Positions 47,801 to 59,240 of a DNA stretch of 64,000 bases are shown here, piece by piece. Positions within the stretch are counted from its first letter, which is position 1, and each line of letters opens with the position of its first letter. Both the position numbers and the translations under genes were made by a program. The notes beneath the pieces are model-generated. The model was not told where the DNA came from. It searched no databases and saw only the letters and a program-made list of their open reading frames with translations. Origin of the DNA: Sparassis latifolia (lineage: Eukaryota; Basidiomycota; Agaricomycetes; Polyporales; Sparassidaceae); the NCBI GenBank assembly GCA_018466975.1, contig CM031557.1, forward strand, positions 868,001 through 932,000, given 5' to 3'.

Positions 47801-48787
47801 ACGCAGACGCGGCGTTCTCACCTTATCAGACGCGTTGTTCTCTTGGGCGCGGGTGGCACTACATACTGGGACCCCTGCTTCACAAGCATAACGCGACTTG
47901 AAGGCGAGAGCGAGTCTCTACGGGCGAGGTACCATCTGAGGGTGACCGCACTTTGTCTGCTGTCCGCAGCTGGATGAGAACGCGGACAACGAGGCTATTG
48001 ACGCGCAGCCACCACCTGCACTTCGTGTATAGTGCATGTACATGCGTGGGTCATTCGTAACGTTTGCGATTGGCCTTCAGACTGAGCGGGCGTCTGCGTA
48101 CTCGTGAGGCTCTCGAGGCAGCGAAGACCCGCGGAGTGAAGGGTTCCACTCAGTGGTTTGACCTGGCTTCGATCGGAGGAATATAAAGATGCACCCTCTC
48201 GCATGCGCGAATGAAGCCTCGATGCACGGAGGTAGGGTACACTCACCTTTGAATCAGCATCAAACACCCCCAACACGGCGAAATCCAGGTGAAGAATACA
48301 TGGATGCCAAGGCTCCTGGTGGTCAGCATTTGGAATGAATTGCACACCGTGACTGAGGCGGTCGCAGATTAATTGCTGGCAGTGGTCCGCAGTCTCGGTA
48401 TGACAGGTCAGGAAGTCCTACCACTCCTAGATGTCGGCCGCACTATACTTACAGTTTACGGCAGAATATACGCAGGAGCGCAAGGGTGCTATGCCCGCGC
48501 GAAGTAAGGTTGAACTCCTTGTCGAGAGGTCGGACAATTTCTGCTTTCGAGAGACTACGTTGACTCAATCATCATAATGTTGAACGAGGAATCGGTCGGC
48601 GTTCAACGTGACCGCGCGAGTCACGGGCCGTTGGGAATCTTATCTTATCTCGCCCGTATGCCTACTTCCCGTCATGATCGTTTCGCCACTGTTTCGCCGG
48701 CCATGATGTCGAAGGAACAGCAATGGGTCAGCGTCGTTCTCTTTGCCGCCTCTCCTTCAATTTCTCTTCGACATCCGGAGCACCACC
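44899..48787. other. Long gene-poor stretch
   Basis: Nearly 3.9 kb without a supportable gene on either strand. Frames such as 46149-46781 (210 codons) arise from biased low-complexity DNA, including a CACACG tandem repeat at about 46568-46595. They show no domain, signal peptide or family-like sequence. A diverged gene cannot be excluded. Confidence 0.4.
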
Positions 48788-50429
48788 ATGACCCCTCACA
48801 GAGCCTTGCGTTTTGACGACGTGTTCGCGAGATATTTCCCCACCTCCTCCCGGACGTCGACACGGTGGGCAGACAGAGCCTTGCCCATTCTGCGCGCGTC
48901 TGCAGGGCGTTCTCCGAGTCAGCACTTGATGTGCTGTGGCAGCGGTTACGGAGTCTGGCACCGCTCATGGCCCTCATACCTCCGAGAGCTGAAGATGGTA
49001 GGAGCTGTGCGGATGTACGTGCAACCATCTATATTTTGGACTGCAACCTTCATCCACTGATGCGTCATAGGTTGTTCAGGAACATGTACTATTGCAGGGA
49101 CGGTCGAGATTCCAGTACTATGCTCGTCGCGTGCGTTTCCTGAAGGTCCCCTGCTCATACCAATATAGCAGCACCGACTCGCGCGGACATACGATTGACA
49201 TCGTTTCGCGACTAGCCTCCCTGTGCTCATCTGTCGAGGTGTTATTCCCCTCCCTTATCTCTTTGGAGTGGGAACAGAGCTCTCCTCACGGCAACGAGCT
49301 CTTCGCTTTCTTGTCTCCCACACTCTCCCATCTGAATTTCTGGGTTGGCAGTCGTTATCGCGGTGAACTCGAACCGTTAGCGGGTACGCAGGACAATTCC
49401 ACTCTCGAGCAGCTCACAGGTGCTCTTAGCTCTGTTGCTCCCTTCTTGAGGACTCTCAGACTGAGTGGCTCGTCTCCGCGCCGCCCATTGGCTTTTGGTC
49501 CAGCCTTTTCTCAGCTCCGTGCTCTCGTGCTGAATGGCACTACGACTTCTACCACGCTCAGTTCATGTGCTGCACTGGAGAGCCTTTCAGAATTGACCAT
49601 CGGACTTCTCGACACAGATCTCGATGCCCTTACGCCGTGCGTTGGGTTTCCGGCGTTGGAGACCCTCGCGGTGACGGGATCGTTCTCCAGCATCTCCCAC
49701 CTCCTGTGCACAATCTCGTCCACAAGTCTGCGTTCCTTTGTGATGCCAGATTTGTACCCGACGCCGGAAAGCTGGAGAGACTGCTCGGGCTGCTTCGCGG
49801 CCTTGGCTGCACAGTTTGCGCCGTCATTGCGCCTCATCAAGATCAACTGCTACCTAGAGGGCGACGGGATCGGCGAAAACGACAGCACTGCGCTCGGGCT
49901 GATGGACGTGCTCAATCCACTGCTCGCCCTCCACCTGCTGGAAGATTTCACCATCGAGCTGCGCGGCGTTCCACTCTCGTCGAGCGACCAGGACGTCCGC
50001 GAGATGGCCGTCGCCTGGCCGCGGCTTGTGAATTTTGCGCTCGGGTATACACCCGGGTCCGCGTCGCCGTCCGTCTACTCGCTGTCTGAGTTCGCGAGAC
50101 ACTGTCCTGATCTCGTCGTGCTGCATCTTCTCCGCATGGAGATTCCCGCGCACCCGCCTGTGGAGCCCGAGACACAGCAGTCCTCGAAGCACGGCTTGCA
50201 GAGCATGCTGTTTGCAGGCCGGCATGACCCCATTTGGGAGCCGCAGGCGTCGCAGCTGGCAAAGTTTCTTGATCATACATTTCCGGGTCTGCAACCAGAT
50301 TGTCTGCATGCGTCCGGGTGGGCGCATGTGGTCGCTGCTCTTGGTCGCCTGCGTTCCTCGCGGATGGAGGTCGCGGCGACGTCTGTGGCTGATGGTGGGT
50401 CCTTTGATGTGCATGGTATTACTTCCTGA
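48788..50429 (+). CDS. F-box-type protein, 5' frame uncertain
   Basis: Exon 2 (49071-50429) is a clean 453-codon frame. Exon 1 ends at 49014 with a strong GTACGT donor, joining SLAPLMALIPPRAEDG...CAD to VVQEHVLLQGRSRFQYYARR in phase. Within exon 1 the conserved EIFPHLLPDVDTVGRQSLAH and CRAFSESALDVLWQRL are the F-box-like segment usual in this basidiomycete family. The best start, MTPHRALRFDDVF at 48788, lies one frame away, so a base appears to be missing at about 48821-48830. The rest has Leu-rich repeats (FLRTLRLSGSS, FPALETLAVTGSF, LHLLEDFTIELRG, WPRLVNFALGYTP) and ends SGWAHVVAALGRLRSSRMEV. Probable SCF adaptor of unknown target, either intact with a sequence error or recently lost. Confidence 0.75.
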
Positions 50430-51009
50430 CGTTTTAATTTTGAAGATGCTCCCTGAGGGCTGTTGGCAGAAACTGACACTGAGTGCGTATGATTATAGAT
50501 TTGTGAGTTTTTTCTCGTGTGGTAGTACCCCTGCTGCTTAACAGAGCCTCTGTCAGGTTCTTCCTCCGCGTTCTGCGCGACTTGTTGATCTTCTGGGTGG
50601 CTGTCCTGGTAATGCTGGAATGATAGATGGTACCACATATTTGAACGTTGCTAGGTTCTGAATTTGCGTTAATTTGTCTTACACATAGCATATATCACCA
50701 TAGTAAGTTCTGTTCCAAGATCCCAGTGGAGCTAATAATTATCCCTCAATGATTACTCTAATATGAGTCCTGAATGTGCCATACGATACGACAGGGTGAC
50801 AAAATATCGAAAACTCGGTACTCTACGATCTATCACCAGGAATTTGAGCGGGACCTTGTCGGTCTTGGCGGATATCGTACACTCGATTTTCGGTCTATGC
50901 ATTAGGAGTGCCTCTGCTTCACCGCTTCAAATAACTTGGTGAGCGTACTGGCGGAACGGCGGATCACAGGAGCAGACCCTGAGCAATGACACTGCGTGGA
51001 CACGCGTGC
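50430..51009. other. Convergent 3' intergenic region
   Basis: Nothing supported. Confidence 0.5.
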
Positions 51010-52077
51010 CTAGGGCTCCTCCGATCCCTCCCAAGCTTCATCGTCGGCCTTGCCTCCCCAACAGCCCAGTCCACCGGAAATCCTATCCAGCCAATCGGCC
51101 CTCGCGTCCGCGTACTCGTACCGCCTCACGCGATGCAGGGGGATGAAAAGGAAGCGTCCGCCTGCCTCCCTCTCGATCGCCTTCAAGATATTGATCGCAT
51201 AGAGACTTTGGAATACGTTCGAGAGGCCCTCATCAGGTGGCGGCGGTGACTGCACGGCAAGCAGCTGCAGGGAGCGGGGGAGCATCGACGGCCAGGTCAC
51301 CGCGCCAGCCACGCTGACCGTCTCGTCCAGCGCCAGCCAGTTCAGCGCGAGCTGCCAGTCGACGATGCCCCGCGCTGCGAGCTCCGAGTGGAGCAGCCTC
51401 GCTATCTCCCGCCCAGGCCCGCGGTTGAGGATGGATATCCGCAGATGCGTGAGCACGGGCGAGATCGTGCAGATGAGATCGTTCATTAGGTCTGAGTACA
51501 GCGACTGCCGGCACGCGACGTGCAGGCGGCGGAGCTGGGGGCGGTTGGCCGCGGCGGACAGGACGCCGATGTCTGAAGTGCCCACGGCGAACTTCAACGC
51601 CTCACCAGTGTCCGTGATCCTGTGGATGGGCACCCATTGGCCGCGGATGGTGAGCTCGACGAGCTCGGGGAAGGGTATCACAAGGAGCTTGATGATGTAG
51701 AGCGCACCGGCATAAGGAACGTCGAAGGATACGAATGTGAGAGTCTGCAGTGTCGGTGCGGCGAAGCGCAAGACCATGTCCTGCAACTCGCCCCATCGCA
51801 GAAATTCAGCGTTGTTGTCTATCGCACTGCATGCACAACGCGTGGAGAGGAATAGATGATGAATAGGTGGTGTTACGTCGTTTTTGAGCTTCCTGAACTG
51901 TCGGACGAATTTCCACGACTGCTTGGGCCCAGAAAGGGAGAGACACAGCCATTTGTAGGGAGCGGACGCGCGACGAACGGCTCGAGAAACGAGAGACAAG
52001 GCATAACCAGTTGTACCATCGTCCGTGCAAGCCAAAGAGAAGATCTTAGAATATAATTCTGGCGGAAGTGTCTCCAT
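51010..52077 (-). CDS. F-box protein, single exon, 355 residues
   Basis: Starts METLPPELYSKIFSLACTDD, a short F-box, followed by GYALSLVSRAVRRASAPYKW, the family's usual continuation. Then LRR-like segments: APTLQTLTFVSFDVPYAG, FPELVELTIRGQW, RPQLRRLHVACRQS and SPVLTHLRISIL. Near the C-terminus FLFIPLHRVRRYEYADARAD is followed by an acidic end with W-E-G repeats. One uninterrupted frame with a clear ATG. Probably a cytosolic or nuclear SCF component of unknown target. It is the fourth F-box-type gene in this window and converges on the third. Confidence 0.85.
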   Translation of the reverse strand: METLPPELYSKIFSLACTDDGTTGYALSLVSRAVRRASAPYKWLCLSLSGPKQSWKFVRQFRKLKNDVTPPIHHLFLSTRCACSAIDNNAEFLRWGELQDMVLRFAAPTLQTLTFVSFDVPYAGALYIIKLLVIPFPELVELTIRGQWVPIHRITDTGEALKFAVGTSDIGVLSAAANRPQLRRLHVACRQSLYSDLMNDLICTISPVLTHLRISILNRGPGREIARLLHSELAARGIVDWQLALNWLALDETVSVAGAVTWPSMLPRSLQLLAVQSPPPPDEGLSNVFQSLYAINILKAIEREAGGRFLFIPLHRVRRYEYADARADWLDRISGGLGCWGGKADDEAWEGSEEP

Positions 52078-53441
52078 CTCTCTGGCAAAAGCGTGGTTAG
52101 CGACGAGGTTTCATTTCACCGCACTTAAGCACTCTGCGATCCTTACCAGGCGTAAGTCGTAGTGGAAGCTATGGAGACCATGCAGGTTTCATCCAATAGG
52201 GCTCTCTACACAAGTCAGAGTGACACATTGCATGAAAGGATTCCTTTAGGATATGCTGTTGGTGAGAACTCACAACTCAATACGTTGCCGTCTACGGGAA
52301 ATGGTGGTGTTAAGACCTGCTATAATGCTTAAGTAGAGGTGGAGGAGGTACATGCATCTTGTCAAGAACATACGTGGGTCGCCTACGCGCACACAGTGCC
52401 ACGTTTTTCTTTGCCGGAGTATACGAACGAGAATGCAGACTTGCGGCGCTCGTGGACAGCCACCCGCTACGTGAAACGTAACGACCTAATGCTATACTTG
52501 AGCGGGACCAGGTATGCACACGACGAATCACGGTGTTTCTAGTCTTCGAAACACAAACACCCCCTCATAAGTTGTGTCTAGAGCGTGCGTGACGCAGCTA
52601 ACCATCTTGAAGAACCGCCACAGACGCCACGTATGGTAACCAGCGCTAATTACAGAAAGTACAACGTGATGTGCAGAGCTCAGATCTCAGAGTGATGGTT
52701 CAACAACATATTGCTAAATTTCAAAGCTTCGGTACCTCAGTAGCCAGGCAGTTCACGCATGTCAGGATAGAGCATCCATAGTTCTCACACCAGAGATGAG
52801 CAGATGCCAGCAATGATTTGCGAATGGCGACGATGAACTCTAAGCAGAGGGTGGCGAAGAAGCATGAAGCACTAGCACCAGATCCTAGGTGAGGAACAGG
52901 CCTCTTGTTCTCCATTAACATTGATGTAGGGATTGACACCCAGTGCAATCAATGAGGCGTCGAGGGTCAAAACGCGAAGGACGCGTCATGCATGCCGCGT
53001 TCAAGTCGGTCACCGGCCTCAGACCGCACCAACGCGCAACTATCTGGTGGTTGGAATGCCGATGAGCATCGGTGATGCGCACGATCAAAGAGTGAAGGCG
53101 CCGGAAACCCAAGCCAGCAATGACGCGTCCCGGTGGCCGAACGGCATAACAGCCCAAGGTATCGCCGTAGGAGATACTATGCATGCCGATGCAAAGATCG
53201 TTTCTTGGATAGACTGCTGTGTATGTAGAATTGCGCACCCGATAGCTTACACTGATGCAGCCGCGGCACCATTGCAGGAGTTGCCGAGAAGTATTGTAGC
53301 ATATAAGCACGGAGACTGCAGCGAATGGGCATAACACTCACTCCTGGAAACCTTTCACATCCTCTCCCAATCGAACAGAGATCAGTGAGTGAGCACACGC
53401 GAATTCAGCATCGTCTCCGGGTCACTAACATATCATCAGAC
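52078..53441. other. Intergenic; SDR B promoter at right end
   Basis: No gene supported in about 1.3 kb. Confidence 0.45.
53302..53308 (+). promoter_or_regulatory. Conserved promoter core of SDR B
   Basis: AGCATATAAGCACGGAGACT (53299-53318), matching the SDR A promoter at 18 or more of 20 positions. The TATA box lies about 140 bases before the ATG. Confidence 0.6.
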
Positions 53442-54339
53442 ATGACCAACACCATGTTCATCACAGGCGCCAGCTCTGGCATCGGGCTCGCTTCTGCCAA
53501 GCTCTTCTTCGAGAAGGGCTGGAACGTCGTCGCGACGATGCGCACCCCGGAGAAGGACACCGAGCTCAAGCAGCTCGACTCGAGCCGCATGCTCGTCCTC
53601 CGCCTCGACGTGCAGGACCTGGCCAGCATCGCGCCCGCTGTTGACGCTGCCCTCGCCAAGTTTGGCACGTTTGACGTGCTCCTGAACAACGCGGGATACG
53701 GCCAGGTCGGGCCCTTCGAGATGACGCCGCGCGAGAAGATACAGGAGCAGTTCGACGTCAACCTCTTTGGTGAGTGCGCGCGCACGTCGCCTCCAACTTG
53801 GAAGACTGGTGGTTGATACCGTGCGGTGTGCAGGTCTGATGGACGTCACGCGCGCCGTGCTCCCGCACTTCCGCAAGCACAAGAAAGGCGGGATCATCAA
53901 CGTCAGCTCCGGAGCGGGACATTCCGCCCCGCCGATGATGTCGATGTACGTCGCGAGCAAGTTCGCGCTCGAGGGCTTCACGGAGGCTGTCGCGTTCGAG
54001 CTTGCGAGCCAGGGCGTGTTCGTCAAGACGGTCGTCCCGCTGGACGGAATCGGCGCGACGAGCTTCACCGCCCGCGCCACGGCATCTGCCGCCTTGGACG
54101 CCGCGTTAATGCCAGACTACGGCGCCTTCGTCGACAAGTCCGTGGAGGCGCTTGGGAAGTTGGGAGCGGGCAAGGGGATCGAGTCCAAGGACATTGCGCA
54201 GGCGATATTCGAAGCGGCGACGGACGGTACGGATCAGCTGCGGTATTTTGTGGGGGATTATGAGCGGAGCCTTGTCAAGGTGCGGTATGGGTCTAATGAC
54301 CAGGAGTATGTTGCACATGTGCGTTCTTTCTTCCAGTAG
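53442..54339 (+). CDS. Short-chain dehydrogenase/reductase (SDR B), intact
   Basis: Classical SDR, 277 residues from exons 53442-53769 and 53834-54339. The dinucleotide motif TGASSGIG is at residues 8-15 and NNAG follows. The catalytic set is Ser135 (INVSSGAG), Tyr148 and Lys152 (YVASK), with the usual 13-residue Ser-Tyr spacing. There is no acidic residue at the end of the second strand (VVATMRTPEKDTELKQL); the Arg there suggests NADP(H) preference, which is inference. The C-terminus ends NDQEYVAHVRSFF. It is very close to SDR A over its whole length and shares promoter and intron position, so the two arose by duplication. SDR C is a more distant relative 1.6 kb downstream. The substrate is unknown. 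Confidence 0.9.
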
Positions 54340-54616
54340 GGGTGCAGGGTGCGTAGCAATAAGTCTTTGTATGTCGATATATCTTTCAGGATGGAATATT
54401 TCAGCCGACTGAGCTCCGAAAAGGACTCACCATCGACCACACTTGTCTCTTGGTTCATATTTAGGTAAATTGCGCTGCATTCCAAGGTACACCCGAGACG
54501 CGTCCTGGAACGTCCCATAAATATGATTGCAGGTCCAATATATTAATGAACGCCCGTCCTGGATCAAAATCACAAAGCTGTGGGACGCGAGAACAAAACA
54601 CCCTAGGATGAGCAGT

Positions 54617-55476
54617 CTACAACCCGCCCAACGTCCGGATGGCGGCGCTCCGCACCGTCCGCCCTCCGGCCTCAATCCCGCTCGCCGCGGTAAGGGCTGC
54701 CCCATCGCCCGTCGCAAGGTCGACGAGGACCCGCCCGAGCGTCCCGACCGGCGTGACCAGTCCGGGGAGCAGAGTTCTCAGAGTTGACACGATGACTGAG
54801 TCGACCACGCAATTCCTGAGGGCGCTTGTGGGACGGTTAGGGTTGGGAGGATCAACGTAGCCTGGGCGGACGTTGAATATCCGGAGGGCGCTGTAGGCGG
54901 GTGTCGAAGGGAGCGCAAGGAGGGCCAACTCGGCGCGGCCTTTGATCTTGCCGTAGAAGGTGAGGGTCTTCTCGGAGGGGTCTGCACTAGCGTGTGGCGA
55001 GGATCAGTGTGGAGTTCTGCATTATTTGTACAGGTGTGACTGACCCCTCGCCTGAGACGTAAACGAAGTTAAACTTGTCTGTCGGGGAGAGAGATGCAAA
55101 GGACTTGGCGGCTGCAAGGGGAAAGTCGTAAGTGATGTGTATGTATTCACTGCGACCATCGAGTCCACTTGTAAGTCAGTCGTCATACGCAATGTACTCC
55201 AAGCACTTACTCCTTGTTCACGTCGTTCTGGCTGACGCCCTGTGCCCAGATGCACCCTTCAGCACCCTTCAGTTTTGCCAGTAACTCATCTGGGTACGCC
55301 GCGTAATCCTCATGGACAATTATCTGGGCCTTGTTCACGTCGAGGTCATTGCCTGAGGGAAGCGGGAACTGTCGTCGCGACAGGATGGAGAGCTGTGTGA
55401 CGGTGGGAGAGACGAGACATTGGCGGAGAGCGGCGGCTCCGACTGTGCCTGTTGCGCCGGTGAGTATGATGTGCAT
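54617..55476 (-). CDS. NAD(P)-binding epimerase-like (extended/atypical SDR) protein
   Basis: Exons read from the right: 55476-55211, 55149-55045 and 54986-54617, giving 246 residues. The N-terminus MHIILTGATGTVGAAALRQC has the Rossmann GxxGxxG motif of atypical SDRs, followed by LSILSRRQFPLPSG. Later come CIWAQGVSQNDVNK, the shared YIHITYDFPLAAAKSF and FNFVYVSGEGADPSEKTL, then YGKIKGRAELALLAL and ALRIFNVRPGYVDPP. The YxxxK-like active site of classical SDRs is replaced by YGKIKG, as in many epimerase-like fungal proteins. A conserved small family in basidiomycetes with no defined substrate. It sits on the opposite strand between SDR B and SDR C but is not a close relative of either. Both introns are GT-AG and phase-correct. 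Confidence 0.85.
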
Positions 55477-55751
55477 CGCGGTGAATGAAGAAATAGACAA
55501 GTGGTATGCTCACCGGGTTTTACGTCGTGGCTGAGATGTGCCGCGCCATGACGCGACCGTCGCGCTCAGGCTCGGCCCGCCCGATGCCGCTTTCCCGCCC
55601 GACGCCGCACTGACGCCGCACTGTTCTTCTTTCTATCATCCCACCGTCGTATGCACCGGCACGAAGCCTGAGGCCATACTCAAAAAATGCCGCACACTGA
55701 CGCGTCCATTGCTGTGTTATTCTCGCTGAGCAATCCAAGTACTGGCCCGGG

Positions 55752-55759
55752 TATATAAG
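55752..55759 (+). promoter_or_regulatory. TATA box of SDR C
   Basis: GGTATATAAGCTCG, about 150 bases before the start codon, a spacing similar to SDR A and B but with different flanks. Confidence 0.45.
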
Positions 55760-55905
55760 CTCGTCGACAGTCGCAACAATGAGCAGATAGTGTCTCAGTT
55801 GTTATACACTTTGCGTTCAAAGACGCATCGGTGCGTGGTCAGTATTTCAATGGCGGGTATGAGATTGTTTGTGTATCACTCACATGCGCGATCATAGTAT
55901 TCAGA

Positions 55906-56801
55906 ATGGCCAACACTGTCTTGATCACGGGCGCCAGCTCTGGCATCGGGCTCGCCTCTGCTAAGCTCTTCTTCGAGAAGGGCTGGAACATCGTCGCCAC
56001 GATGCGGGCCCCAGAGAAGGACACAGAACTCAAGCAGCTCGACCCGGCACGCATGCTCGTCCTCCGTCTCGATGTGCAGGACCTGGCCAGCATCGCGCCC
56101 GCCGTTGATGCCGCCCTCGCCAAGTTCGGCACGATCGATGTCCTGCTGAACAACGCTGGGTATGGACAGTTCGGTGTTTTCGAGATGACGTCACGCGAGA
56201 AGGTGCAAGAGCAGTTCGATGTCAATATCTTCGGTGCGGCCCCTTTCCTTCTCGTCTTTTCATCTTTCAGGACATGACCGATGCTGTGCGGTGTGCAGGC
56301 TTGATGGATGTCACGCGCGCCGTACTTCCGCACTTCCGCAAGAATAAGAAAGGCGGAATTATCAACGTCAGCTCCGGCGCAGGCCATTTCGCCCTGCCGA
56401 TGACGACGATGTACTGTGCGAGCAAGTTCGCGCTAGAGGGATTCACGGAGGCGCTCGCGTTCGAGCTCGCGTCCCAGAACGTGTTCGTCAAGTCTGTCGT
56501 TCCCCATGGCGTCGTCACCTCGACGAATTTCAGCGAGCGCTTGATGGTGTCAGCGGCCAACGACCCGCGCTTCGACCAGGATTACGACGCGTTTGTGCAG
56601 AAGACAGTGGAGTACCTTAAGAAGATGGGTACAGCCCAGATGATGGACTCCATCGATGTGGCGCAGGTGATTTTTGAGGCGGCCACGGATGGCTCGGATA
56701 GGTTGAGGTATATGGTGGGTGATGACAAGCGGGGATTTATCAAGGCGCGATATCCGAAGGATGACCAGGAGTATGTCGCGTTCATGCGCGAGTTCTTCTA
56801 G
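55906..56801 (+). CDS. Short-chain dehydrogenase/reductase (SDR C), intact
   Basis: 276 residues from exons 55906-56233 and 56299-56801. The intron is at exactly the same codon as in SDR A and B. Motifs are TGASSGIG, NNAG, INVSSGAG and YCASK, so the nucleotide fold and Ser-Tyr-Lys catalytic set are complete. Exon 1 is close to SDR B (GLASAKLFFEKGWN, MLVLRLDVQDLASIAPAVDA). The substrate-facing second half has diverged more (VVTSTNFSERLMVSAANDPR in place of IGATSFTARATASAALDAA), which suggests a changed substrate. The donor is GTGCGG rather than GTGAGT. It ends EYVAFMREFF. The start context AGAATGGCC is good. Confidence 0.9.
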
Positions 56802-58740
56802 TAGGTAGGGAAGTGTCAGTGTAAGATATCCAGGGAAGATCTGTATGTGGAATGGTGCACCAATTGTTGTTCTTGATCAATCACCATTTTTGGAGAGCCG
56901 TGTCTGTGCATATGGGTCCCAGAACCTATTCACTTGCTGCATCTGGATAGTCGTGTCGAGACACGTGCATGCAGAAGCGTCGCGCCACTCGCGGCCCGAC
57001 CACCATGCATCCGTCCCACACATGGCACCCTGCACTACGCATGCACGAGTAATATCTCCCCAAGTTTTCGCTGAATGACAGCCTAAACGATCCTGAGCAT
57101 TGGGCCTTACAGTCGAGACATCCAGACCCAACTGCAATCCGATCGGCACCGGCATAACAAAAGTGCTGTATCTCAGGCTGGCGTGGACCAGTGGTTTGTG
57201 TGAAAAGCACTCAATTGTCCAAGCACGTACGGGACTGACCAGCACGGGCGTGTGGCGCGCACGGACTCAACACGCCAAGGCACAGACCTTGAACCCCGAC
57301 CGAAAGAGGTCCATTGTAAGCTTCACGTCTTCTGCATGTGCGTATGGACAGCAGATGCCCGTCGGAGGTATGAAACTACTCCCTAGTGAGTGTTTGGCTT
57401 CTCGTTCAATCCACTCGCGGATGGAATACGCCACGGCACAAGATAACTGAGCTGTCACATATACGAGGCACGCGTTTCGCCAGATTTTACCGCTTGACTG
57501 TACATGGGGACAACTTTCGCATTATAAAAGGTTGGAACAGGTGAGCGAGTACCTCGTCCCGCTTTCCCACTGTATAGTATACTCACAGAACTTGTTTGGC
57601 AGAGGATCAAGCGACGAGAGGGTTCCGCTCCCGCACGCCCACGTGCGATGATATCAGCCTAAAGAGACATGCCGTGGATGCCATCAATCGCACCGTGTTC
57701 ACGACAATGACAAGAGGGGTACTCTAGTCTTCTCGTCCAGGGATCAAATCTGAAGGATTACCTGCCACTCACATGGGGACTAATTCACGCTCGCTGTCTT
57801 GCTCTTTTTCACGTCCTATCAATGTTTCCCCGTTTGTGTCCATCTCATCTTCCACCGGAGCAACGGACACTGCGGCGAATACCCTCCTCTTCATCAATCT
57901 CTTGCAGCGCTTCCACGTGGTTTCAGGTTGCACTGGGTCAGGGTCTACATTTGTGTGAAAGCTCTGGTGCTCAGCACCAGTTGCTTCATCCAAGCTTCCA
58001 TTCTGTACGTCTTCCATTCCATTACTTCCGGCGTCCGCAAAGCCAGCTTATTTTTCCCTCTGCGTGCATATCTCTTGCATTGCTCATCAGGGCACTGCGA
58101 TCCGGTGACTTCACTGAGCGCGCTATGGGCATTGTGATGATTGTCATGAAATATCGTACGTTATCCCGCATGCCTTGTATGCAAATACATTGCTCGACAA
58201 CCCGTGTGTACATTGATAGATGCGGACGTAACAGATGGACCGGACCAGCAATATTGAGCTTCGCGAAGGCCGCATGCACTCAAAATCTTCAGAGCCAAGT
58301 CGCCGGACTCTGGCTCGTAACAGATATGAAGTTGGCTTGCTCTGTCCAATGGGTTTGGGCATGGAAGTCTGGAGACCTATCCGTATCTCCGCGATGGCAG
58401 TGTCAGACCTCCGTCACTGCGGCGCTTCGACAATCGAAGCTAATGTCGTAAGTTATGGTTTTCTTTTTTTGGACGGACTGTGACACCAACACGGAATACT
58501 GAGGTATAGAAAACAACTGCCCTTCCTCATGTCGGCGAGCTCATGTTCTAGATGTTCCAGGACTTCCTCAGCGGTTACAGTGTCAGTGAGCAAGACCAAT
58601 TCCCGCTGAAGTATCCCGCTGTGATGCACGAGTCGATTCAATAACGAATGTATGTTAATGCACATATCTAAGCTATCTCCGCCAACTGTACCCAAGATGA
58701 TTTCGCGAACCAAAACCAACTCTAGCTACAACTCCGACGC
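56802..58740. other. Intergenic; no supported gene
   Basis: Frames such as 57822-58451 (209 codons) show no domain, and the overlapping frames compete with it. A TATA-like TTATAAAAGG at about 57523 is not followed by a convincing coding start. Confidence 0.4.
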
Positions 58741-59240
58741 TCAGAGGGAGATGGGCACGCAACCAATGGAGATGAGGTTGCCCTACGCGGAAGGTGGTCA
58801 GAACTGCGCAAATGCGACAGCGAAATGAACGTGCTCACGTAGGAGTTGTCCGTGCAGCATACCGGGTTGGCATCGCAGGAGCTGCCTGAGCCGACACCCA
58901 CCACGGTGAGCGGGGAGCAATTGACACCGAGCATGAGATCGAGATTGCTGAGTACGATACCAAGCAGACCGAGGAGGGCTGAGCCTCCCGCTGAGTTGGC
59001 CTATATAGTCAAGGTCAGTACGCTGTCGTTCGCGAGGGGTCTAACTATCTGACGTACAGACTCAGTCGACTGACAGCACTGGATAGAGCCAGTGTTGCAC
59101 TGGCTGACAGTAGTGACAGTCGGCGCTGGGGCCGTAACCGTAAGGGTCACTGTAGAGGTGGCTGTGACGGTGGGGACGCCCCAGGGAGTAGCGACCGCAA
59201 GGAGGGCGAGGGAAGACGCTACGACGAAGCGAAAGAACAT
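58741..59240 (-). CDS. Class I hydrophobin
   Basis: Small secreted amphipathic protein that self-assembles at the cell surface and air-water interfaces of hyphae, spores and fruiting bodies. Exons read from the right: 59240-59058, 59000-58839 and 58782-58741, giving 128 residues. Signal peptide about 1-18 (MFFRFVVASSLALLAVAT), then a Thr/Val-rich stretch. The eight-cysteine pattern is complete: C48, C55-C56, C89, C103, C109-C110 and C123, with QCNTGSIQCC and NPVCCTDNSYGNLISIGC. The 32-residue gap between C3 and C4 is in the class I range, and the GLLGIVLSNLDLMLGVNCSP segment is typical of basidiomycete class I proteins. Three exons with two short introns is the common layout. A TATA box lies about 100 bases upstream. 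Confidence 0.95.

Noticed and set aside
48727..48839. Possible upstream intron that would give the F-box gene at 48.8 kb an intact start (MSKEQQW joined to IFPHLLP)
   Set aside because: The acceptor TTCGCGAG is poor, and the alternative start MTPHRALRFDDVF with a 1-nt break matches the family better.
58022..58483. Several 70-85-codon frames near 58.0-58.5 kb
   Set aside because: Mutually overlapping on both strands with no ATG context, splice partners or recognisable motif.
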